64,000 nucleotides of DNA from Cyanoderma ruficeps (Eukaryota; Chordata; Aves; Passeriformes; Timaliidae). Where the stretch lies: the NCBI GenBank assembly GCA_008694505.1, contig VZDJ01000174.1:12374285-12438284 (forward strand), written 5' to 3'. Position numbers and translations under genes: made by a program. The notes below the pieces were generated by a model. The model did not search any database. It worked only from the letters and a program-made list of their open reading frames with translations, and had not been told where the DNA came from. Below are positions 1 through 10,585 of the stretch, piece by piece. Every line of letters starts with the position of its first letter. Within the stretch, counting starts at the first letter, position 1.

Positions 1-65
1 ATTTGTATTTATTTGGCAAAAGAAAATGGATCTTATTTCATCATTATACTTTCCTGGTTTTCTAG

Positions 66-139
66 GTTTTAATAAGTGAAGAGCTCAAAGTATTGCAAGT
101 AAAGACGAGGATTCCTCCTCCTGCCCAGGGCCTGTCATG
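66..139 (+). CDS. MTMR3: MTMR3 exon with start codon (5' UTR 66-136, ATG 137-139)
   Basis: A pyrimidine tract and TCTAG acceptor precede position 66. The exon ends exactly with ATG followed by the donor GTAAGC. The next exon opens with GAT GAG GAG, so the spliced start reads Met-Asp-Glu-Glu, the expected MTMR3 N-terminus. Positions -3 and +4 are both G once spliced. There is no other ATG in this exon. Confidence 0.85.
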
Positions 140-520
140 GTAAGCAAAGGGGCTTTGTAGGGTCTGTGACAGAGCAGAAGAGTTTGAAAAGGGAAAACCA
201 TTAGGGAATTAATGTTTGCATGTGGGGTTGTTGAGTTTTAGGCTAATGCTAATAGTGCTAATGCTTTTTTCCTAATGCTGCTATAAATCTTACAGCTTCT
301 AATGACTTTATTAATCAGGCTGTAGGAAGGAAACCTGTTGCTAATACCAGATTGGTTGTCTGAGGGCCCGTGTTGGAGAGTTTAGAAACTTTATTGAGTT
401 ACTGCTCCTGGGATTCTCTGGACCCTTCATCCTGTGGGAGCTTTTCATTAGCTGTGGATGGTTGGGGAAGGTGGCAGCAGGTGCCAGTGCTGCAGGTGAC
501 TGTCACACTTTATTCCTCAG
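140..520 (+). other. MTMR3 intron after the start-codon exon
   Basis: Short intron of unique sequence. I see no repeat or second exon in it. Confidence 0.8.
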
Positions 521-610
521 GATGAGGAGACTCAGCACAGCCTTGAATGCATCCAGGCTAATCAGATTTTTCCCAGGAAGCAGCTGATCCGAGAGGATGA
601 GAACCTTCAG
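521..610 (+). CDS. MTMR3: MTMR3 coding exon, residues 2-31
   Basis: TTCCTCAG acceptor and GTAATC donor, 90 bp, phase 0/0. It encodes the short N-terminal segment before the PH-GRAM domain (SLECIQANQIFPRKQLI). Confidence 0.95.
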
Positions 611-2164
611 GTAATCACCACACTTCTCCTATTCAAATCTCACTGCCTCCAGTTGGTTATAGATTCTCTGGCCTCTCCTCTAGAATTTTAATTCACAGCA
701 CAGAAACTAATTTTCCTCTTAAATACTCCTGTACTGTTGGTAGGACAGAGAACTTGGGCATTTTATTACAAGAAATTCCTTCAAGTGTCTAAAAATACCA
801 CTGCTACCTGTTCACTAATTCCAAGGCTCAAGTTTTATTCCATAGTTTAGAACTCTGTTGTTTTGAAAAAGCAGCATTAAGCTGATTAAACACTGGTGTT
901 GCATCTGATTATTGTGAAACCAGAAGTCTTCTATTGCACAAAAAGAGATATTTTTAAATTTCTTTATTTTTCTAATGCTCCTTTTGAAATCACTTTGGTT
1001 CAAATGATTTACCATAAAATCATGGAATGGTTTGAGGTTGTAGGGACTCTAAAGCCCATCCAGTCCCACCCCTGCCACAGGCAGGGACACCTTCCCTTAT
1101 CCCAGGCTGCTCCAAGCCCCAGTGTCCAGCCTGGCCTTGGGCACTGCCAGGGATCCAGGGGCAGCCACAGCTGCTCTGGGCACCCTGTGCCAGGGCCTGC
1201 CCACCCTCCCAGGGAACAATTCCTGCCCAATATCCCATCCAGCCCTGCCCTCTGGCAGTGGGAAGCCATTTCCTGTGTCCTGTCCCTCCATCCCTTGTCC
1301 CCAGTCCCTCTCCAGCTCTCCTGGAGCCCCTTTAGGCCCTGGCAGGGGCTCTGAGGTGTCCCTGGAGCCTTCTGTTCTCCAGGTGAGCACCCCCAGCTCT
1401 CCCAGCCTGGCTCTCCATGTAGACACTCTTACATCAACTGAAGAGCTTCATTGTAATGTGAAGTATTTCTATTTGATTCAAGCTACTTTGGTGTAAAACC
1501 AGATCACTTTCAACTTGAGCATTTACACTGTCCACCCAGCTCAGCTAAACTGGGTTTAAGTCACATTTTTAATTAATTAACCAGTAACAATTTCCATGTG
1601 TGGTGTAATGAACTGCAGGTTTCTGACTTTATAAAGTAGCAGTTGTTGTGCATTTTCATATTTACTGTGAGAAACAGGGAGCAAAAAGCTTGATTTGTCC
1701 GAGCTCAGCTTTGTAGCATTTAGGGATCCGGCCTAGGCTGGTTACCTGAGCTTGCTGGGTGAATAGTAGGGAAACAGCAGGGAACATTATTCATCCTGGA
1801 TGTTTTGCCTACTTTAGGATGAATTTAATAACATTATGGAAATGCCACTCTCCATTAAGTAAGGAGTGAGAGCATAAATCAAGGGCTTTGTCAGCCTGCT
1901 TGCCAAAATGTGAGGATATTTTTCATAAAAATTCATTGCTTTCCCTGACCAGGCACTTACCACTCAGGAAAAGTAACATAAAATAAGGGATCATTTAAGA
2001 AAAAGGCTGCAATTAACCTCAGAGCCAACCTTACCTGATGTTCCTCCTTAGCAGCAATAACGAGGCTGAATTCTCAGCAGGCTTTGTTGGATTTCTTGTG
2101 CTGCAGGAGGGGCAGATTTTTGGCAAGTGGTCTCTGAAATGAGGTTTTTGCTGCCTTTCTGCAG
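611..2164 (+). other. MTMR3 intron with one CR1 copy
   Basis: It contains the CR1 fragment at about 1,014-1,412. The rest is unique AT-rich sequence with no other gene evident. Confidence 0.85.
1014..1412 (-). mobile_element. CR1 LINE 3' fragment
   Basis: The 3' end lies at the left (CATGGAATGGTTTG...). It matches the other copies in this window over about 400 bp and is 5'-truncated near 1,412. ORFs in it recur at the other copies and are not genes. Confidence 0.9.
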
Positions 2165-2281
2165 GTGCCGTTCATTGAGCTCCACGGGGAGAGCACGGAG
2201 TACGTGGGACGAGCAGAGGATGCCATCATTGCCCTTTCCAACTACAGGCTGCACATCAAATTCAAGGAATCTGTTGTGAAT
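2165..2281 (+). CDS. MTMR3: MTMR3 coding exon, residues 32-70 (PH-GRAM)
   Basis: TTTCTGCAG acceptor, GTAAGT donor, 117 bp, phase 0/0. It encodes the first strands of the PH-GRAM domain (VPFIELHGES, IIALSNYRLHIKFK), which binds phosphoinositides. Confidence 0.97.
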
Positions 2282-5200
2282 GTAAGTGCTTCCAGCTGTT
2301 CTGATCTCAATGGAAATAACAGAATTTTGGATAAGAGTACAGTGATCCCCCACTTTTAAGAATGAAGAATCTTTTCCTGATGTTCAGATTGATTTCTCAG
2401 GGACAATAAATATGTACATAGGCGAAGGTGACTCAGCAGCTCCGAAAATCAGATGTCATAAGGAAATCCCTCAACCTGCACTTCACAGCTGGCTGTGTCA
2501 GCCACCTGTTGTCCCCAAGCTCAGTGGAGAGGAATAGTCAGTCTTCCACAGGGCTTTTGGAGCACCTAAACCTGATCTGCGCCTCTCTTGGAGCTTCAGA
2601 AGGTGGGAGTGGGTCCAGCTGCTGAAGTTCTGTGCCAGATGTTGGGTGCTTTGAGTGCAGTCTGTGATGTAACAGGTCAGCAGTGGGACCTCACCCTCAA
2701 TGCAGTTCTTTAGGGAGTTTTATTCCAAGTGTCCTTTCCTTAAAATGGTTCCATCTCCACCTCCTCTGGTACCAGACACAGTTAAATGAGTGTTGGACAG
2801 TCCTGGGCAGTGCTGTGGTGCTCACACAGACCAGTCCCACCAGCTGGGGACCCTTCCAGTGTGGAAATCAAGAGTGTCCTGAGGAATTCCAGGGAATGGT
2901 GGGCTTGCTTTATTAGAGAAGCCATTAAAGCATGAACTGCACTTCCTGTCCTTAGGATAATTGGGGTCATTACTTTGTATGAATTTTCAGTTCATTTTTG
3001 AGCATAGCAAGAATTGATGTTCTGTCAAATCACGTTCCTTGATTGTGTTCAGGGAAGAGCCCACAGAAGCTTGTCAATATTTCCATATTCATTTTTTTTC
3101 CCTGACTTTCACATGCAGTGTTCTGCCCTCTCATTCTGTGTGATATCTCGTTATCATCAGCATCATTACCCAGAAATAATCAGAGTATGAGGTAGAGCAG
3201 AATATAAATCATTCTTTGTAACCATATATGACTATCACTAATAACTTCCTATGAACTCCACTGAAATCCAGGGCAGGGAGGGCTTGGGATGTCTTTAAGG
3301 ATAAAAAAAATTAGTAATTAAGAACCAAATTTAAATTGTTAATTTTGGCAGTTGTAATCCTTTTGGTTATTGTTGACCAAAATTCTTGATCAGATGGTGA
3401 TTTTCTAACTAAAATCTTCACTGAGTAGTGTTTGACTGAGTTCATCTTGATTCTTCTTTGCTGTTTTTATGTCACCACAGCTGTTCAGCAAATACCTGTA
3501 AGAAATTCTTAATTCCTGGGCTGTGACTTTTCCCTCTTGTTTGATTACAATTCCTTGGCTGTGAAAATGGTGCTGTGACACCTCAGTGAGCAGCACAGAG
3601 CTCCAGATCACCTGGGCTGGGAAAGAAATCCATTCAAAGTTGTTAATGTTCCCATTGCAACAGTGCAGAAAAGGGCTGTGTGTGGAGATCTTTCCCATGG
3701 ATAATTTCCTAGATCTTAGTGCTAATAGGAACATGGTGTTTCAAATGCAAAAACAAAAGATCTCACAGACCATGCATAAATTGGGGGGATTATGACATTC
3801 AGGGGTGTTGACTTACATTTATCCATGGGATAAAAGTGCAGACTCAACAGGGATCTCTCAGGCACAGGGGAGGTTTGGTTCCCAGGCCCAACTCTATTGA
3901 TTTCCTTAAGAAAATGTCAGACTTTGCAGCTGCTGAGTGTTTCTGTCTAATCACTTTCCTCCCTGTAAGCTAATTGCATTGATGGGAGAATTAACATTTT
4001 AGTGGAGTTTGTGGAGGCATGGATTGCATGTAATCTCTTTCCAATGGTGGATTTTGGACACAGTACCAAAGAAAAGTCATGTTGGGGGGACTTTGATGAG
4101 GAGGTGAGTTTTAGTGTGAGCTCTCCCTTGCTTGGAAAATGTTTGGATTGGGATGTTCCTCATGTCCATGGCTGTGTGATTCATCCCTGCTGGAGAGTGG
4201 CATAATCCTTGTCTTGTCCTCAGGCCCTGCTGCCCAAATTCTTCACACTCAAGAGCACAACAGTTGTGAGAGAAGAGGGGGCTCAGAGGTGGCCTTCAAG
4301 ACAAACCCAAAGTGTCATCAGCTGTAATTAAAGGCAAAATTTGCTTCAGACACTCCTTGTGGATACTATGAACCAGGGAGGGGATTCAGCTCCCTCCACC
4401 CTGGAGCCCTTCAGAGCTGTCCCTGCAGCCTCAGTGCTCCATGTGCCACCTCATCCCACACTCCAGGGCACCCAGCACTGGCCCTGTGCTTGTTAAAGCC
4501 ACCAGCCTGCACCATAGCCCTGACATTATTCCATCTCTGAGCTGGGAAAACATGGAGGAAATCCCAATTCCAGCTCCCAGGGCCTGGGAGGTCCTCCACA
4601 GGAGGTCCTGGAGAGGTTTGGGCCAAATGGGGCACAAATCTGTTAGAGGATCACTGGTGCTTGCAGCAGCCTGGCCCTGATCTGCTGCATCCCACTGGGA
4701 ATTGTGGGCACGGATCGGGCCGTGGGGGGTTGTTTCAGCGCTGAAAATGTAACTTGTGCTTTTTCTAACTACAGAGCTGTAATTCTCTAAATATATCTTG
4801 TACTGCTCTTAGATAACAGGCAGCTCCAGTCATCAAAATCATTTTAAAAACCCCTCAAAACTAAAAAAGTTGGGAGTTGTAGAATGTTGCTGTTATTTAA
4901 AATGAGATAATTTTAAATAAGAGACAGTCGGGAGATACTGCAAGAGCAGGATGCTCCTGTACTCCTTATAATGGGATGTAATTTGCTTCAGATAACAATG
5001 CATGTTTATTCTTATAAAAGCACAAATGATTGCTTCTCCCTGCCTGGTTTCCATGCCATTATTAGAGGGAAGTGGCTGCAGATAGAATTGATGGCTCTTC
5101 CAGGAACAGGCCCTGGGTGTCGGACTGGCAGCAGCCTGAAGGATGTGGAATGGGAAGGGAAGGTTATCAGGGAGGGAGGGAATGACGGGAGATAATTCCA

Positions 5201-7807
5201 CAGAGCTTTGCTGGGAGAAGAATAATGGCCAGGAAGGAGATTAAAAACACAAGAGGACCAGAGGACAGATTTTTATGACTGGGAAGGAAAATTAATAAGA
5301 TTAATGGGAAGGTTGTCCTGAAGAAAAAGCTGCAGATTGTGAGGGAATCGCTGGTGGGCTGTCAAGAGGGGAATGGATGGCTGGGGAGCAGAGGGCACAG
5401 AGAAAGGGCAGGGAACAAGGAGAGATTTTGGGAGAAGGAAATTAAAAATAATGCTGGAAGAAAAGAATTAGTTTGTCATTAAGAGTGCAGACAGAAGAGG
5501 AGCCACAAGCAGAATGCCAGGAGGAGGGAAAAGGTGGAGAACTACTTAAATGAAGATGGACATGGGAAAAACAGAATAAAGCAGGGTTTGGGGAATAAAA
5601 AGATAACAGACATAGCAGCACTGGGCTTAAAAAGCAAGTCTGGAATCTTGATTCAGCTGGGAAAGATGCCTTACTTTCCATGGTGGTGCCATTTAACTCA
5701 GTGACAGATTTAAATAAGTTATTTCAGAATCATTTAAGTTGGAAAAGCCCTCCCAGGCTATCGAGTCCATCCTGTGCCCAATCCATACCTTGTCCCCAGC
5801 CCAGGGCTCTGAGTGCCACATCCAGTCCTTCCTTGGACACCTCCAGGGATGGGGACCCCAGACCTCCCTGGGCATTCCCTTCCAATGCCTGACCACCCTT
5901 TCCATGGAGAAATTCCTCCTGGGAATTATTAGTAGGTCTGTGTGGGGCTGTCCAGTCATGAAGACAAACTGGAAGATTCTCCAGTCTGAGCTCCATTCCT
6001 GTCCATTGATCAGACAGAACTCTGACAATTTACCTGCCTGGCAGACTGGGATCAAGCAGGACAAGGCGTGGAAGGAATGAGCACGTGAAATACAGGGATC
6101 AGCTGTGGAACAGAGCACTTGGTGTGGTCTGTGCTGCCTTTCAGTCCTCTGCTGCTTTGGTGGAGTCCCCCAGTCAGGCTGAGCTTAGGGAGGGCACAGA
6201 GGGGCTCTCACTGGAGGGACTTTTTCTGCCCTCTTCATGTCACTGATTCTGTCACAGATCTCAACCAGTGACAGTGCTGAAAACATGGACAGAAATTCAA
6301 GTTCTGGCTTTATTTGAAATCCAGATTTGAAAACCCAAACTCCTGGGCTGTGGAGTCAGACACACTTTTGCCAAGTCCTGTCCATGGATTTTCTGTCATT
6401 TAATGCCCAGTTACAGCAGAAGGAGCAGAGTAACTCCCGTGTCCCTGGGCACAGCAGGGGAGGGTTGGTGGCTCCAGAGCTGCCTCTGGTTGTGGTCTGA
6501 CATGGGTTGAGCATTAAAAAATCCTTACCTGTTGTATCTGGGGGCTGTGGGCAGTGATTTGAGAATGCTCTGGGCTCTGTCTGAGGTGCTGCCCTGAGCT
6601 GTGCCTGCCCTCCCCAGAGCCGGCAGAGTTCTCATCCCTCTCCTGGGCACAGCATTTGGCCCGAGCTTGCTCCAGGCATCTCCCTGCTCAGAGGAGGTTT
6701 TCCCTTGGTTTGTATTTTTGAGACATCTCTTTTCCTTGCCTGGTGGTTTTAGTTCATTTCCTTTTTTTTTATTCCACCAAAATGAGGTACTTTTAAGCTT
6801 TGTGGTGCCTGAGAAGATGCTGTCTTGAGTCCTTATCCTGGAGCTTTGATTGGAGGTGACCTTCAAGGACTTTCCAAGCATATGGAGAAGCCCTGGTTCT
6901 TCAAGCCACATCTTGCAGGCCCCAAGCCAGACCTTAAACTGCTGGATCTTAGTCCTGTGATGGCAAAAATCCATTTGGAATGTTACTAAAGGGTAGCAGA
7001 GGTTTTATTGCCTTGTGCAACGTCCATATAGTCTACTAAGCAATTCAAACAGATTGGTGCTTCATGTTAATTACAGGTATTAGCTAAATTTAGACAGTTA
7101 TTTATGACTTCTGTTCATTTAAGGCAATAATGTGCATTTGCCCATCTCAGGTAAAATTCCAAAAATAATAATGAACATTGATATTTTCATCTGGTGGGTT
7201 TTCTCATCTTTAAAGGTCCTTGCATGTGCTCTTACATGTTGCCTGGCCAACCTGCTGCTGGTTAAACATGCCAGGAAACAAAAGTGTCTATAACTGCACT
7301 TGAACTGGGAAAGATTCAGCATTATCACTCTAAATTTGGCTGCTTCCCTGACAAGTGTTGATCTAAACAGGCCAAAGGGTTTTTCCCTGAGGAGGAAATA
7401 TTGGATATTGCCACAGAAAAGCATCCAGACTGCAGCAATCTGTTAAGGGGATCTTGCTTAGCAGTTCTTTTTGAACATTGTCAGCTAAAAATATATTAAG
7501 ATTCCTAAATTTGGACCTATAAGAGAAAGCTGCTTCCATGAGAGAGGAGCTGGGGTGTCTGCTGCCTTTCCTGCAACCTTCTCTGCTGCTCCCATGGGAT
7601 CCCTTAAGGCTTTTGGACTCCACAGGACTGGAGCTGGAATATGAATACCTGGTACCAAACCTCAGAGCTGCTGAAGTAATTCCACGTGGACTCCTTTGTT
7701 TTCCTCTCTTCAGACTCCATGTAGCCTACAATAAATCCTTGTGAGATATGCAAAGAAGCTGCTGTTTCTGCTGCTGAAATGAAATAATCTGATGTGTTTA
7801 ATTGCAG
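2282..7807 (+). other. MTMR3 5.5-kb intron
   Basis: It holds a CR1 fragment at about 5,724-5,930, a purine-rich block at about 5,140-5,640 and an AT-rich block with TAAT motifs near 7,000-7,440. The ORFs present are short and unsupported. Confidence 0.85.
5724..5930 (-). mobile_element. CR1 LINE 3' fragment, older subfamily
   Basis: It starts with AGAATCATTTAAGTTGGAAA, the reverse complement of a CR1 3' end typical of older bird subfamilies, and is diverged. Confidence 0.8.
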
Positions 7808-7890
7808 GTTCCATTGCAGCTCATCGAGAGTGTGGAGTGCCGGGATATATTCCAGCTTCATTTGACTTGCAAGGACTGCAAGGTTATAAG
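7808..7890 (+). CDS. MTMR3: MTMR3 coding exon, residues 71-98 (PH-GRAM)
   Basis: ATTGCAG acceptor, GTAGGA donor, 83 bp, phase 0/2. It encodes VPLQLIESVECRDIFQL and the CKDCKVIR strand. The Arg98 codon is split and completed by the next exon. Confidence 0.96.
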
Positions 7891-9589
7891 GTAGGACAGG
7901 CTCAGTGTTAAAGTGGAGGGGAATTTACTTTCCCTGTGCCATGGGCAGATGGATGATTCAAGAAAATGGGGTTTCTTACTTGATTTCCCTCAAAAGCTTT
8001 TTATTTTGGCTGATTTTTATACAAGGTGGGCTGTGTGTCTCATTGGTGTGATTCAGGACAGCAACAAACCTTACTCAGCCCACGTGGCTGATCTTGGTTT
8101 TATTCTGAAATTAATTTTAGCCTCATTGTGTTGTCCCTGCTTTGCAATCAGTTATAAAACACCACTTCAATATATTATGGGTAATGTCTCCATATCAGTA
8201 AGTACAGAAGTAGGCAAAGCCATCAATACACACATTGCAAATGTGTTTAATCAAGATTTGGGATTTGGAGGGTTCACCCTGCATTCTCAACACCTTTGAG
8301 GGTACAGTCACTATCCTTGAGGCATGGTAACCTCCTGGAAAAGAAAATGAGGGAATAGGGGAAGACAAAGTGAAGGAAGGTGGTAAATCCAGGTGTGCAG
8401 GCAGCAGTGACTCCTGCCTGTCCCTCCCCAGACTCCAGACCTCAGCCAGGGCTCTCTGAGCTGCCCAGCCTGAGCTGCACCTCGCTGGGTTTTGGTTGGT
8501 TTTTTTTTTAAATTTTCGGCTGCAGAAATTAATTTTGATCTATGAACTTTAATTAAGAAGAAAGGAACATTTCTTTTTGATTAAATGTTTGCTGGGTGTA
8601 CCTTTTATGTAATGAAAAGAGCCCCAGCCATCTCTGAGCACTCAGAATGTTTAACAGGTCAGCTGCTTCCTGAAAGGCTGTTTTTTCACCAGGACTGATT
8701 TTACTTTAGAAGTAATATTTGGTTTAATTTGAATTCAGTGTTTAACTTCCTCTTCGCTTGTAGCTCTTGACATTTGAGTAAGTCACCTTTCCTCCCTACA
8801 TTAATTTGTTTTTTCCCTTCAATTGTAGAATGAATACAAATTATTTGTATTTTTGCCATCCTTATCAATTTCCTCTCAAAATTGCATCTCCAAGACTGAG
8901 GACTTGATGATGATTGGGAGATGATGAAGTTTAGGACTGAGACAGAAGAGTTAGAATACATTCTTTTTCTTTTTCTTGAGAAAACGTTGTATTTTGAGAA
9001 ATAGAATTCAAGTGGAGATAATAGTTGTTACTTACACCACTAACTTCAAAATAATTTAGGAAGATTTTAGAGTGAGATGTATCTTGTCTGAGTGTGGATG
9101 TTTAATAGAGAATTATCCTGTCTCAGCGAGTAGTCTGGGCTTGCTTTACAGTCAGTGATGGGAAATAAATAAACACCTCAGGCTGCAGTTCCTCACAGCT
9201 CTTGGGAGATGTTGGACATGGCTTTTCCCTTCTGCCTTGTGGCTCTGAGCTATTTGCAGGTAGGGGAGATAAATCTGCCCCGAGGGAATGCAGATGCCAT
9301 CATTAACCAGGACTGAGCCACATGGAAATACTTGGGCAATATTTAATAACTATAAAATCTTAAAGAAAAATGTCAGAGCAAAATAAATCACTGATTTATT
9401 TCCACACTTTTACTCTAAAGAGTCCAGGAATCCTCTTCGAAAAGAAAAGCTAACGTAATTTTAATGCACTGCTTTGAAGATTGGCTTCTCCTCTGCAAGG
9501 AATATTCTCTCTGCTTGTTGTCAGTCTGTAACATTGGGAAATGCTCAGTCTGTGCTTCCCAACAAAGACAGAAAGAGAAGGGTTTAAAA

Positions 9590-9955
9590 AGGACCTTAAA
9601 TCCCATCTCATTCCACCCCTGCCATGGGCAGGGTCACCTCCCACTGTCCCAGGCTGCTCCAAGCCCCAGTGTCCAGCCTGGCCTTGGGCACTGCCAGGGA
9701 TCCAGGGGCAGCCACAGCTGCTCTGGGCACCCTGTGCCAGGGCCTGCCCACCCTGCCAGGGAACAATTCCTGCCCAATATCCCATCCAGCCCTGCCCTCT
9801 GGCAGTGGGAAGCCATTCCCTGTGTCCTGTCCCTCCAGCCCTTGTCCCTAGTCCCTCTCCAGCTCTCCTGGAGCCCCTTTAGGCCCTGGCAGGGGCTCTG
9901 AGGTGTCCCTGGAGCCTTCTGTTCTCCAGGTGAGCACCCCCAGCTCTCCCAGCCT
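9590..9955 (-). mobile_element. CR1 LINE 3' fragment
   Basis: Very similar to the copy at 1,014. It lacks the terminal 3' repeat and is truncated at almost the same internal point. Confidence 0.9.
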
Positions 9956-9987
9956 TTTTTTGTTTACAGGACTGTGGTTATAGTTGC

Positions 9988-10032
9988 ATTGTGTAGATTG
10001 TAGTGTGTTAAATTGTGTAGATTGTAGTGTGT
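9988..10032. repeat. 24-bp direct repeat, two units
   Basis: ATTGTGTAGATTGTAGTGTG occurs at 9,988 and 10,012. It lies next to the truncated end of a CR1 copy. Confidence 0.85.
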
Positions 10033-10418
10033 GGGATAGCTTTCTGAGTGTCTCCCTGATTCCAGCAGTCAGAGGGGGCTGTAACACATTCCTGTCTTTG
10101 ACCTGAATGTTCTTTCCTTGGTTTCATAGGTAACACATGGAGAAATGTCCCCCTCATTCCTGGCAGGGCACACCCTGCTTTTTCCCAGTCACAGAACATT
10201 GCTGCTCAGTCAGTCCTGACTCCCTGAGTATTTCCTTACTCATTCCACAGGTTTCATTTTACTTCCCATTAGAGTGCACATGGAAGCAGAACTAAGTTGT
10301 CAATAAGGTGTTTATCCTCACTTTGTGCTATCACAGAGCTTTTAATGCTCAGCCTGTCACCTTCTAGAGTGGCTTCTCTTACTGAAAGTCACCCCTGGAA
10401 TGTTTGTCTCTGGGCCAG

Positions 10419-10585
10419 GTGTCAGTTTTCCACCTTTGAGCAGTGTCAGGAGTGGCTGAAGAGGCTGAACAATGCCATCCGCCCCCCGTCCAAGATAGAG
10501 GACCTGTTCTCCTTCGCCTACCACGCCTGGTGCATGGAGGTTTATGCCAGTGAAAAGGAGCAGCACGGGGACTTGTGTCGGCCAG
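10419..10585 (+). CDS. MTMR3: MTMR3 coding exon, residues 98-154
   Basis: GGGCCAG acceptor, GTACGT donor, 167 bp. It encodes the last helix of PH-GRAM (FEQCQEWLKRLNNAIRPP) and the start of the linker to the phosphatase domain (FAYHAWCMEVYASEKE). Confidence 0.97.

Larger units (their letters stand above)
7891..10418 (+). other. MTMR3 intron with a CR1 copy and a short tandem repeat
   Basis: It contains the CR1 copy at about 9,590-9,955, directly followed by a two-unit 24-bp direct repeat (9,988-10,032). No other gene is evident. Confidence 0.85.
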
